From Oryzias latipes (taxonomy: Eukaryota; Chordata; Actinopteri; Beloniformes; Adrianichthyidae): DNA of 64,000 nucleotides. The notes under the pieces are model-generated. The model ran no database searches. It was not told where the DNA came from and saw nothing but the letters and a program-made list of their open reading frames with translations. The translations under genes were made by a program, and so were the position numbers. Below, piece by piece: positions 56,040 through 64,000 of the stretch; the first letter of the stretch is position 1, and every line of letters starts with the position of its first letter. The stretch covers positions 8,151,261-8,215,260 of the forward strand of contig NC_019866.2 of the NCBI RefSeq assembly GCF_002234675.1, read 5' to 3'.

Positions 56040-57042
56040 GTTAGCATGCTAGCTAATCTTACGGCTGTTGCCTCTTTATGAAACCACAAAAGACAACTGT
56101 TGGCTTCTTTAAATGGAGCCTGGTAGAGGAATTAACACATATACATAAAAGACATCGACCCCACAATTATGACAGTAAGCCTGGATTTTACCACTCATCC
56201 ATCTGCTACTGCTGAGATTGTTTTGTGTCACATCTAAAGTTGCTCGGCTAGGAGACCAGACGTTGGCCATAGGTTCCGCCCAGCTGCACGAAGGGAAACA
56301 ATAACTTTGGGCAGCCTTCTTTAAATTTGTGGCTGGATTTTTATGTATTTATTTGTATTTGTAATGTTAGTTTTTATTTAGTTACAGTAGAATATAAGAT
56401 CATAAATATAAATCTTCACTTCTTTTCCCTTGTCCGTCGGGAATCTGGGGCCCACGGCAATAAAATAAAATGATTACAAACCATCCCAAAAACATGCTTC
56501 ATTGGTTAATTGGTTACTTTAATTTGTCCATTGGTGTAAATGTGAGAGTGCATGGGTGTGTGATTGTGGCCCTGCGACAGACTCTCTGTATGAGAGGGTG
56601 CCCCCTGCCTTCGAACACAAGTGGCCGGGATAGGCTCCGGCAACCCTGTGACCCCGAAAGGGATAAAAGAGATTAGAAGATGAAAAAAACAAAAACAAAA
56701 GAATTGTAATAATAAATAAAAACTAAAAAGGAATGTATAAAAAATATATTTTTTAAAATGGGTTCTACTGCTATTGTTTTATTTATTTGCTAATGATGGT
56801 AATTGAGCCAAACGTGACTTCCTTTGAAAATTCTTGTTTTAGTAAAACCTTTTTTTTTTTAGTTTGGGAGCAAAAAAAACAACAAAAAATTCTCCAGTAG
56901 GCTTTCTCCAAACAGAATGATAGAAACGACAGAACACATGGTGGCATGAGTTTTATTTTGATTTTATTTGGAGTTTGCTGTAGACTGAGGAAGGCACAGT
57001 AACTTTCCTGTCAATTTTCTTGTGGAAGTGCCTCTCAGGAGA
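56040..57042. other. nprl3 5' flank to psi-beta-globin; likely nprl3 promoter at left
   Basis: The sequence just upstream (minus sense) of the nprl3 start, 56040-56310, is less AT-rich, with GGTTCCGCCCAGCTG near 56271, and is the natural place for its promoter. The rest contains a SINE tail and AT-rich filler. Confidence 0.35.
56480..56682 (+). mobile_element. Truncated SINE (same family as 31747-32143)
   Basis: Carries AAAAACATGCTTCATTGGTT, GTGAGAGTGCATGGGTGTGT, CTGCGACAGACT and GGCCGGGATAGGCTCC, then a GATTAGAAGATGAAAA tail. The tRNA-like head is missing. It lies between nprl3 and the globins. Confidence 0.7.
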
Positions 57043-57620
57043 CTAGTGGCACTGTCTGTTCAAAGCGGAAACCACCACGGCAGGAACTTCAGCCAGGCCT
57101 CCTGCTCTCCAACAGTGAAGACTTGAGGACCAAACTTGGCAGTGATGCACACGGTGATGCACTCAGCCAGTGCATTTGTGGTTTCATAGAGGGCTATAGT
57201 TAAAAAAAAAGAAAGCAATTGGACATTGATGACATACCCTGAAGTTGTCAGGATCCACGTGGAGTTCTGAGCTTTGTGTAAGTGTTCTTGATGTTGTCCA
57301 TGTTCTTCACTGCGCTCTCCAGCCCACTTCACAACCTTTCCATGCTGCCCCACCTTGGGGTTTCCGAGGATGACAGCGTTGGTGGAGAGGTTACCAAATG
57401 ATGCAAAGTGTCTCTGAGTCCAGGGGTACATGATCAGATGTCTGAAATCACACAAATACACAGAAAAAAGAGAGTTAAATAAAATGGAGTTTGTACAAAA
57501 AAATCCTAGTCGTTAAATGATGGGCTCACCTGTGAGAGCCTGTTGTCCGATTTCACCCACATCAATCTTCCCCCACAGGGATGTGATGGCGCTGCGCTCA
57601 GCATCTGTCCACTCGAACAT
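57043..57620 (-). pseudogene. Beta-globin pseudogene
   Basis: Three recognisable exons on the minus strand. Exon 1 is 57620-57530 ([20 protein letters not shown]), 91 bases instead of 92: one base is lost near the donor (CTCACAG for CTCACCAG), shifting the frame. Exon 2 is 57441-57238 ([18 protein letters not shown]); it is about 19 bases shorter than the normal 223 and goes out of frame after HGKVVKWA. Exon 3 is about 57197-57043 ([17 protein letters not shown]); it loses a base after KFL, after which the proper end [12 protein letters not shown] is only found in another frame. Splice donors and acceptors are still present, so decay may be moderate in age. Together with the pseudo-alpha that starts 0.8 kb away on the other strand, it forms a dead divergent pair. 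Confidence 0.88.
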
Positions 57621-58429
57621 GGAGATGAAGTTTGTATTGCCTTTGCTCCACAAATAATATTTGGAAAATTGTCAGGTTGCAGACTTAATAAAAAAATGTA
57701 TTACATTAGAGCTTTTTATTGGTATCACAGAGCCTCTCCTCTCACAAATGAAAGCAGCCGATTGGTCAGGAGTGGATGAGATGCTGGGTTGTTGCCCAAA
57801 TTGAGAAGATCTTTGTTCATATGGAAATTAATGATAAGAATGGTTTCAATGATTTTGAATAAAAATGCTTTATTTTTTTATATTTAATAAAACATGTATT
57901 CATAGGGTAATAAAATAAAATAAAATTAGTAAGAAAAAAATAAAACTAGATGTTTTACTTAAGTTAAATTTTTTTTTTTTTTTATTAGAGCTTGTAAACT
58001 AATTTCAAACCTTTTTTAAATGTGACATCAACATTTTTAAATTCTGCCAATATATGATAAAACACGAATATTTTATTTTTTCTATAATAATGACAAAAAG
58101 ACTTTACTGAATTGTTTTAAAAGTAACCGGAAGAAACAATAATTAATTATACAATTATTATGTTTAAATGTATTTCATTAATCAAAAACACATTTTCACA
58201 AAGTCCTGCAATAATTTCGATTATAACCGAAATGCTCCAGAACAGGGTGTTGTTACTGTTATCTTAGAATTTGGCTTGGCATCTTTTGGATACATGGAGG
58301 TGTGTCTTGGATTTGATGTTGGGTGGGGTTTTATTCAAAGAAATTAAGTGAACCATCACAGTTGTTTTTCTGCATTAGCTTTCCTGCTTGGATGCCGTGC
58401 GGAAACAGCAGCAATTAGTCTCTCTGGAT

Positions 58430-58771
58430 GAGCTTTCTGGGATGAAGCAGCCTCGAGGGCTGACGAGATTGGAGCTGTGGCTATGGGCAGGTTAGCCATC
58501 TTAATTTTTCCTTTTGCTTTTTTTTTTTTTTTTTTTTCTTTCTCTCTTGTGCATGTTTTGAATGATGCTTGTGGCATACCCCCAGACCAAGACCTACTTT
58601 TCCCACTGGTCTGACCTGAGCCCCGACTCTGCTCAGGTGAAGAACCATGGCGCCACCATCATGGCTGCTGTTGCAGATGCAGTTGCAGGGATTGACGACC
58701 TGACTGGGAGCCTTGCCAAACTGAGTGTGCTGCATGCCTCTAAGCTCGGTGTGGATCCAGCTAACTTCAAG
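58430..58771 (+). pseudogene. Alpha-globin pseudogene, first part (exons 1 and 2)
   Basis: Exon 1 is a remnant ending at about 58491: the normal residues ADEIGA are still readable before GTTAGCC, but the start codon and first half are unrecognisable or stop-bearing. Exon 2 (58564-58771) is exactly 208 bases, as in the live gene, and fully open: [20 protein letters not shown] to GVDPANFK. It keeps NHGAT and LHASKL around the haem histidines. The base pair before it is AT where CAG is expected (TTTTGAAT|GATG), so the acceptor is lost. No exon 3 follows before the second exon-2 copy at 59447. Confidence 0.85.
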
Positions 58772-59446
58772 GTGAGTGACCAGGATATTTGAGCACTTTA
58801 GATCCTAAACAGGGCCAAATAAGTTCCAGAAACATCCAGAAGCTGATCTTTGTGGAAAACTGACCTGTTTTCGTGCCCTTTTTGTTTTCAATGGGTAAAC
58901 ATTTAACCAAAAAAATCTTTAAATGATAACAAACAGAAGTAGTGAAAATAAATTCCTCATAAAACTATCATGACAGATTGTTATTGCAATGTATGATTTA
59001 GTATGACTTAGATCATTTTTATAGATTGTTAATATTGAACATTTCCTTTCTATTTTAACCAACTTCAGCTCTAAACCTTTTTTTTTGTTTCTATATAATT
59101 TAAAAAAACAACTCATCTTTAAATTCTTTGTGTATTAATTTCTCATTGTATTGCAGGTTTGTGGGCTTTACATTTTAAAAAGTTCCAAGATGTTTTAATA
59201 TGCAAAATAATTTGCATATTAAAATCCAAAAGTTACAGAATATGGACTGAGTAAAATATTTTTAAAACCTATTAGTAATGTCTTAATCTCCTTTTTTCCA
59301 AACAATATAAAAAAGTTACTGTAAAACATTACATTTCTATTGAGTAACACCTCATTAAAGTATTTAGTAAGACGTTTCATGTATATATAATAAAGCAGTT
59401 GAGCTTGTAGAAAGTGTAGACAGTACATCTTTCTTCTGTTTTGAAG

Positions 59447-59911
59447 GATGCTTGTAGCATACCCCCAGACCAAGACCTACTTTGCCCACTTGTCTGACCC
59501 CTGACTCCGCTCAGGTAGAGAAGCATGGCGCCACCATCATGGCTGCCATTGGAGAGGCCATTTCAAAGATTCACGACCTCGTCGTTGCTTTGTCCAAACT
59601 GAGCGGGCTGCATGCCTTCAAGCTCCGAGTGGACCCTGTCAACTTCAAGGTAAGAACCAATGGGATCACTTTATGCAAAAGGAGATTCAGATCATTTTTA
59701 ATTATTTTAAATTTTATGTTTTTAGGCACATAGAACAATCAAAATTGCTTCAGTGAGATGCAATATTTGAGTTTCTTTTTCAACAGATCCTGGCTCACAA
59801 CATCATCCTGGTCTTGGCCACGTACTATCCTGCAGACTTCTTCCAGAGGTCCACGTCTCCGTTGACAAGTTCCTCAATAATCTGGCCTGGCTCTGGCTGA
59901 GAGATTGTTAA
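59447..59911 (+). pseudogene. Alpha-globin pseudogene, second part (duplicate exon 2 plus exon 3)
   Basis: Exon 2 copy (59447-59649) keeps its AAG acceptor but has lost five bases after LSD, creating a stop at once. Later residues ([20 protein letters not shown]) are readable in the shifted frame. Exon 3 (59787-59911) begins ILAHNIILVLATYYPADF, then shifts by one base. An AATAAA follows at about 59993. No exon 1 precedes this exon 2. The two exon-2 copies start 883 bases apart, so either an internal duplication or a fusion of two pseudo-alphas made the present arrangement. Confidence 0.85.
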
Positions 59912-61229
59912 GTCCCAGCAGGACTTCAGAGGACCAGCTGTGTGTTATCCAGCGCATATGTATCACCCTCTCTAAATGGAAGAACTTGGCCAATAAAAAA
60001 TAAAAAAAATTCATGGAGGTGTCCGTCCTCGTTTTTGTATTTTTTTTCATATGTTTGTTTGTTTTCACCACAACATCAGCAATAAATAAATAAGAAACAG
60101 TTATATTTAAAAAATTACTTTTTTATATATTTTGTTTGAATCATTGCTTAAATTATGTTAAAAATCAATACTTAACAACAGCTTAATGTAAAGAAAAACT
60201 CCAGTGAGTTTACAAACATAAGAGGATGTAAATAATCCAAATAAAGGATTAAAAACTGTTTATAGTTTATTTCATTTTCATCTTATAGATCATATTTTTG
60301 GAGAAAAGTTCATAAGAAAAAGATTTACAAGAAGGTCATAACTGAAATATATCACACATTACAAGAAAAAATGGTTTTTACAACTTTATTTATGTTTTAA
60401 TAATGAATGTAAATGCCATGATTGTTTTAATATGTTTATGTTGTATTTAATTTTTCATCCTCTTGACAATGAACCCCTGGTTGTGTCTGATTTCCTTCAC
60501 CACTCACAACTTAGAGCACTTTATAGTGCATTTGCCATTTTAAAGAGCTGTTGGAATTTATCATTTGAAAATAAAAGTGCCCAAGAGATTTCCCAGAAGT
60601 CTCTGCGAAAAACCATTGTGCAATGTTCATTAGATTGGCGAATATAGACCACAAAGCATTGTGTTTAACCCTTGTGCTATCCTAGGCACTTTGACGTTGG
60701 GAGTTGGGTCATCTAGACCCACTAGACAGTGCTCTGAACCTTTTTTCTTCAATGATTTGTGATCTTCACTGGTGTCCATAGATTACATGAAATCCTCTCC
60801 ACCTTTATCCACCTTTGTCATTGTAGGGAGAACACGTCAATGTAAGGGTGGGGTCATCTAAGATAGCACAAGGGTTAAACGTTTTTTTTTAAATTATTTT
60901 TGTTTATTTATTTATTTTGTTTAGAAACCATCCCAGTGGATTCAACAATAGACCTTGTAAAATGTTCATATTTATTAGGTTTTTACTTTGGGAAATTGGT
61001 GATGTCGTATTTACTATTTAAAACAGAACATTGAGCATGTGTCCAACTTGCTTTGAGAATCCAGGACAACAGATAATCCTGCACTGTAAAGTTTTTTTAT
61101 TGTTAGGTAGTAGGGAGGGAATGTGGACATGTAGCTTCTGTTTTTACTTTTTTGTGCTTTTGTTTTGAAAAATTATTTCTTGTTCACAGACAGAGAAAAA
61201 CAAGACTCCAGGTAAACTGCATGAACTTG
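59912..61229. other. Intergenic DNA between the dead and live globin pairs
   Basis: AT-rich (several poly-T/A runs), with a TTAA-flanked MITE at 60665-60878. No gene seen. Confidence 0.5.
60665..60878. mobile_element. piggyBac-type MITE with TTAA duplication, in the globin cluster
   Basis: TTAA at both ends (60665-60668, 60875-60878) with inverted repeats CCCTTGTGCTATCCTAG and (reverse complement of the right end) CCCTTGTGCTATCTTAG, matching at 16 of 17 bases. 214 bases including the TTAA copies. A second inner inverted match, GGGTCATCTAGA near 60707 and GGGGTCATCTA near 60851, is direct rather than inverted. Non-coding, non-autonomous. The high terminal identity suggests a recent arrival. 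Confidence 0.85.
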
Positions 61230-61235
61230 TTTATT
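61230..61235 (-). terminator. Polyadenylation signal of the alpha-globin gene
   Basis: TTTATT on plus = AATAAA on minus, 50 bases past the stop codon. Confidence 0.6.
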
Positions 61236-61284
61236 TAGATTCAGACAGAAAGGGAACTTCTGCGCATGCTCGCACTTTTCCCGT

Positions 61285-61877
61285 TCATCTGTACTTCTCA
61301 GACAGAGCCAGAGCCAAAGCAGCCAGGAACTTGTCCATGGCCACATGCACCTCAGGAGTGAAGTCATTGGGAAACATCATGGCCATCACTACCAGGATGC
61401 AATGACCGAGGATCTGTAAAGATACAAAACAAGCTCAGCACAAGCACATCTGCAAATTTTGATTTCTTTTTCAGAAGTTCAAAAACATCACCACCTTAAA
61501 GTTGGCAGGGTCCACTCTCAGGGTGAAGGCGTGCAGTTCACTGAGGCTCAGAAGACCTGATGATAGAGCATCGATTTTGGCCACAGCATCAGCAACTCCC
61601 CCAATGACGGTCTTCCCGTGTTTCTTTACTGAAGCAGAGCCTGGGCTCAGGTCAGTCCAGTGGGAAAAGTAGGTCTTGGTCTGTGGGTAAACTTTCAGCA
61701 TCCTAAGGAAAACAGGGAACACTGGTGAATGAGTGGAAGCAAAAATATGAGAGCACACCTGTGAGTTTGAGGTGGGTCTTACCTGGAGAGAGCATCTGTG
61801 CCCACATCGTCCGCCTTGCCTGAGATTTTAGCCCAGAAGGTCCTGACGGCGTCCTTGTCCTTTGCTGTGAGACTCAT
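61285..61877 (-). CDS. hba: Alpha-globin, complete and apparently functional
   Basis: Oxygen-carrying alpha subunit of red-cell haemoglobin. Exons 61877-61783, 61702-61495 and 61413-61285 (95, 208 and 129 bases) encode 143 residues including Met, the normal teleost length with MSLT start. Key features: [10 protein letters not shown] at the CD corner; distal His60 (KKHGK); proximal His89 (LSELHAF); VDPANFK at the exon 2/3 junction; and C-terminal LSEKYR with Tyr-Arg. Introns are very short (80 and 81 bases). A CATAAA TATA box lies at about 61927-61932, roughly 50 bases before the ATG. Transcribed away from the beta gene, with 1.12 kb between start codons. Adult versus embryonic expression cannot be told from sequence alone. 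Confidence 0.96.
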
Positions 61878-62996
61878 CTTGAGGTCCGGCTCTGAATGAC
61901 GTGATGAGCAAGGTGCGTGAAGGGGTTTTATGCAGGAAAGAAGGCCGGACACACCCGGACAATCTGCAGGACAGGAGCGTTTGGTTCAACCGATAAACTC
62001 AAAGCAGCATCAGATAAAAGAATGACGTCAGTGGAACACAAACGAGCAGATCTCAAGACCAGATTCCAGGACTTTTTGTATCATAAAAAAGTTATTTATG
62101 TTCCTATGTATCTCCAACACACTGCCGTACCCTCAACATAATGTCCCCTGCCTAAAACAATTAAAGAATGAATGTGGAAATGAAAAAAAACAAATGTACA
62201 AAAATAAATCAAATGTTAGGGTTGTCTTGGACACATTCAAATACTTATCAAAAGCTGCCCATATTCAATAACTATAACAAAATGAATGGATACAAATAAC
62301 GCTTTAAATAACCTAAAAACTTTAGACTAAATAAAAAAGGTAAATCAAGAATAGTAACTTTATTTAGTTTAGGGACCAGATGTTTTGCTTATTTTTTAAA
62401 GTATTTTAAACAGTTCTGTTTCCAGTTTTTAAAGGGATTTTCCTACAATTATTTTGCATTTTTCAGCTTTACAACTCATCTTTAGCATATTTTCTGCATT
62501 TTAGAAAAGTCAGCACAAAAATTTTGAAGTTTACTTTTAAAAATACAGCAGCTTTTTGTTAATTATGAAAAAAAATGCTTAATTGTTAAATGTAAAGTAA
62601 ATCATAAGAATATTTGCGTTTTAGTTCAGTTTTCTACACATTGGGGTTTTTGGTTTTATGCAAAAAGATCAGTTTTATTGGTCAAAACATATTCAGATTT
62701 CCTGTTTTATAAATAAATTAATGCTGTTGAAAATGATGCAGGGGTCCAGTAATTAACTTACTTTGTTAACAGGGTCAGACTAAGAGTTTATTTGATTTTT
62801 TATTTTATTTCATTTGACTGCAGGCACTACACAGTTGGTCTTATCTTTTTGCTGAATCCATAAATCAGGGTTTGGCCAACCGCCAGTTCATCTCCACCTT
62901 TCTGACAGCTTTGGGAGGAGCTCATGGTTTCCTTTAAAAGGTGCATACCGCCAGCCCACACTCCACGCACCACAAGTGGAACAAACCCGAGCCAAA
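61878..62996. promoter_or_regulatory. Shared intergenic promoter region of the divergent alpha/beta pair
   Basis: Alpha side: CATAAA at about 61927, CGATAA near 61991, AGATAA at 62012-62017, and a perfect palindromic CRE, TGACGTCA, at 62023-62030. Beta side: GATA site CTTATCT at 62840-62846, CACCTTTC near 62895, and the TATA-like TTTAAAAG at 62933-62940, about 60 bases before the ATG. The middle (62150-62800) is AT-rich and holds nothing I can name. GATA sites near both TATA boxes fit erythroid co-expression. Confidence 0.6.
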
Positions 62997-63697
62997 ATGG
63001 TCAAATGGTCAGACTTCGAGCGTGCCACAATCCAGGACATCTTCTCCAAGATAGATAAGGATGTCGTGGGTCAGGCGGCTCTTTCCAGGTGAGGGTTATT
63101 TCCTAATTTGAATTATTTTTTGCTGTCTTTTTATATTAAATCGGATGATTTGGAATGGCTTTGATACTTTAAAGTCAATATGCACTGAAGAACAAAATTC
63201 TATTGATGGTTTTCCAAACTTTTATGAATGAGGAGTGATGTTGCATTCATCTTCCTTCAGGTGTCTGATCGTCTACCCCTGGACTCAGAGGTACTTCGGC
63301 AGCTTTGGGAACCTCTACAACGCCGCCGCCATCACCTCCAACCCAAAGGTAGCAGCCCATGGAAAGGTTGTCATTGGGGGTTTGGAAAAAGCTTTGCAGA
63401 ACATGGACAACATCAAGCAGGCTTATACAGATCTGAGTGTGCTCCACTCAGAGAAACTGCAGGTGGATCCTGACAATTTCAAGGTGGTGCTGAATACCTT
63501 TTCCCCACTAATTTCTTTTTGACTGCTTTTACTGCTTGATGACTGATGTCCATACTTTATCTCTGCAGCTCCTGGCTGACTGCCTGACCATCGTGGTTGC
63601 TTCCAATTTGGGTATCAGCTTCACACCTGAAGTCCAAGCAGCTTTCCAGAAGTTTCTGGATGTTGTGGTGGCCGCCCTGAGGAAGCAGTACTACTAG
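62997..63697 (+). CDS. hbb: Beta-globin, complete; C-terminal His replaced by Tyr
   Basis: Beta subunit of haemoglobin. Exons 62997-63088, 63261-63483 and 63569-63697 (92, 223 and 129 bases) encode 147 residues including Met, the standard length with standard intron phases. Features: [12 protein letters not shown] start; [14 protein letters not shown]; distal His64 (AAHGK); proximal His93 followed by Ser94 (LSVLHSEKL); VDPDNF at the exon 2/3 junction; and [14 protein letters not shown]. The end reads RKQYY, so position HC3, almost always His, is Tyr (TAC for CAC). HC3 His carries much of the Bohr effect; trout cathodic HbI has Phe there. Reduced pH sensitivity is therefore inferred. A poly(A) signal is at 63746-63751. 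No gene is seen from there to the window end. Confidence 0.96.
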
Positions 63698-63745
63698 ACT
63701 GAAGACTGTCACATGACTTGTTCTTAAAAATCCTGAATATGAATC

Positions 63746-63751
63746 AATAAA
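63746..63751 (+). terminator. Polyadenylation signal AATAAA of beta-globin
   Basis: AATAAA 49 bases after the TAG stop. The remaining 63760-64000 is AT-rich and shows no feature. Confidence 0.65.
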
Positions 63752-64000
63752 CATGTGCAGCATCCATCTATGTGTTTGACTAAGTTTGTTTGCAAAGTCA
63801 GGAGAATTTAGCCTGATTGCTTTTGTTTTATGTAAACTAAAAACTCAACAGTGGGACAGCCATAAAAGCCTTAAAACATACCTAAAATAATTTAATTCAA
63901 AACCTACCAGTTTAAACGGTTTCTTAAACAACTTAGCAAACAAGACTTTGATCAATAATGTGAAAAATGTCCCAAAAACTATGTCTACAATGCACCTCCA

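Overview
The window is AT-rich vertebrate nuclear DNA with long introns, canonical GT/AG splice sites, teleost-type SINEs, LINEs and MITEs, and a tail-to-tail/head-to-head globin cluster. Gene content (AANAT, RHBDF1, MPG, NPRL3, alpha- and beta-globin) identifies it as the teleost 'MN' haemoglobin locus, named for MPG-NPRL3. The repeat content suggests an acanthomorph such as a medaka-like fish, but the species is a guess.

Layout. 1.5-4.0 kb: the 3' end (+) of a gene resembling the RING E3 ligases MGRN1/RNF157. 4-8.4 kb: repeat-filled intergenic DNA (L2/CR1-like LINE and another teleost repeat). 8.67-9.58 kb: aanat (+), complete in three coding exons, one intron having a GC donor. 10.35-20.0 kb: rhbdf1 (iRhom1), minus strand, 17 constitutive coding exons plus one predicted cassette exon. 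A ~17.8-kb intron 1 then runs to a CpG-rich candidate promoter near 38 kb. That intron holds a 2-kb hAT transposon with a perfect 8-bp target duplication, a nested SINE and a 17-bp minisatellite. 38.3-43.7 kb: intergenic, with a ~270-bp tetranucleotide repeat. 43.9-45.6 kb: mpg (+). 46.2-56.0 kb: nprl3 (-), 14 exons. Its intron 5 holds an NF-E2/KLF/GATA motif cluster where vertebrates keep the main alpha-globin enhancer. 57.0-63.8 kb: globins, arranged as a dead divergent pair (psi-beta minus, psi-alpha plus with a duplicated exon 2) followed by an apparently functional divergent pair (alpha minus, beta plus).

How the genes relate. nprl3 and mpg are housekeeping neighbours; the nprl3 intron is the likely distal enhancer for the globin pairs, and the live pair shares a 1.1-kb intergenic promoter region. 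The order MGRN1/RNF157-like, AANAT, RHBDF, globin resembles, from memory, the mammalian RNF157-AANAT-RHBDF2-CYGB block, which fits a whole-genome-duplication paralogon.

I saw no CRISPR array, tRNA or rRNA gene, retrovirus, Polinton or other viral element. No wholly new biological system is evident. The strongest leads are the intronic enhancer, the beta-globin lacking its C-terminal histidine, the extra in-frame exons in rhbdf1 and nprl3, and several well-bounded transposons. Exon boundaries were read by eye and checked by phase arithmetic; family assignments rest on memory of protein sequences, not on searches.
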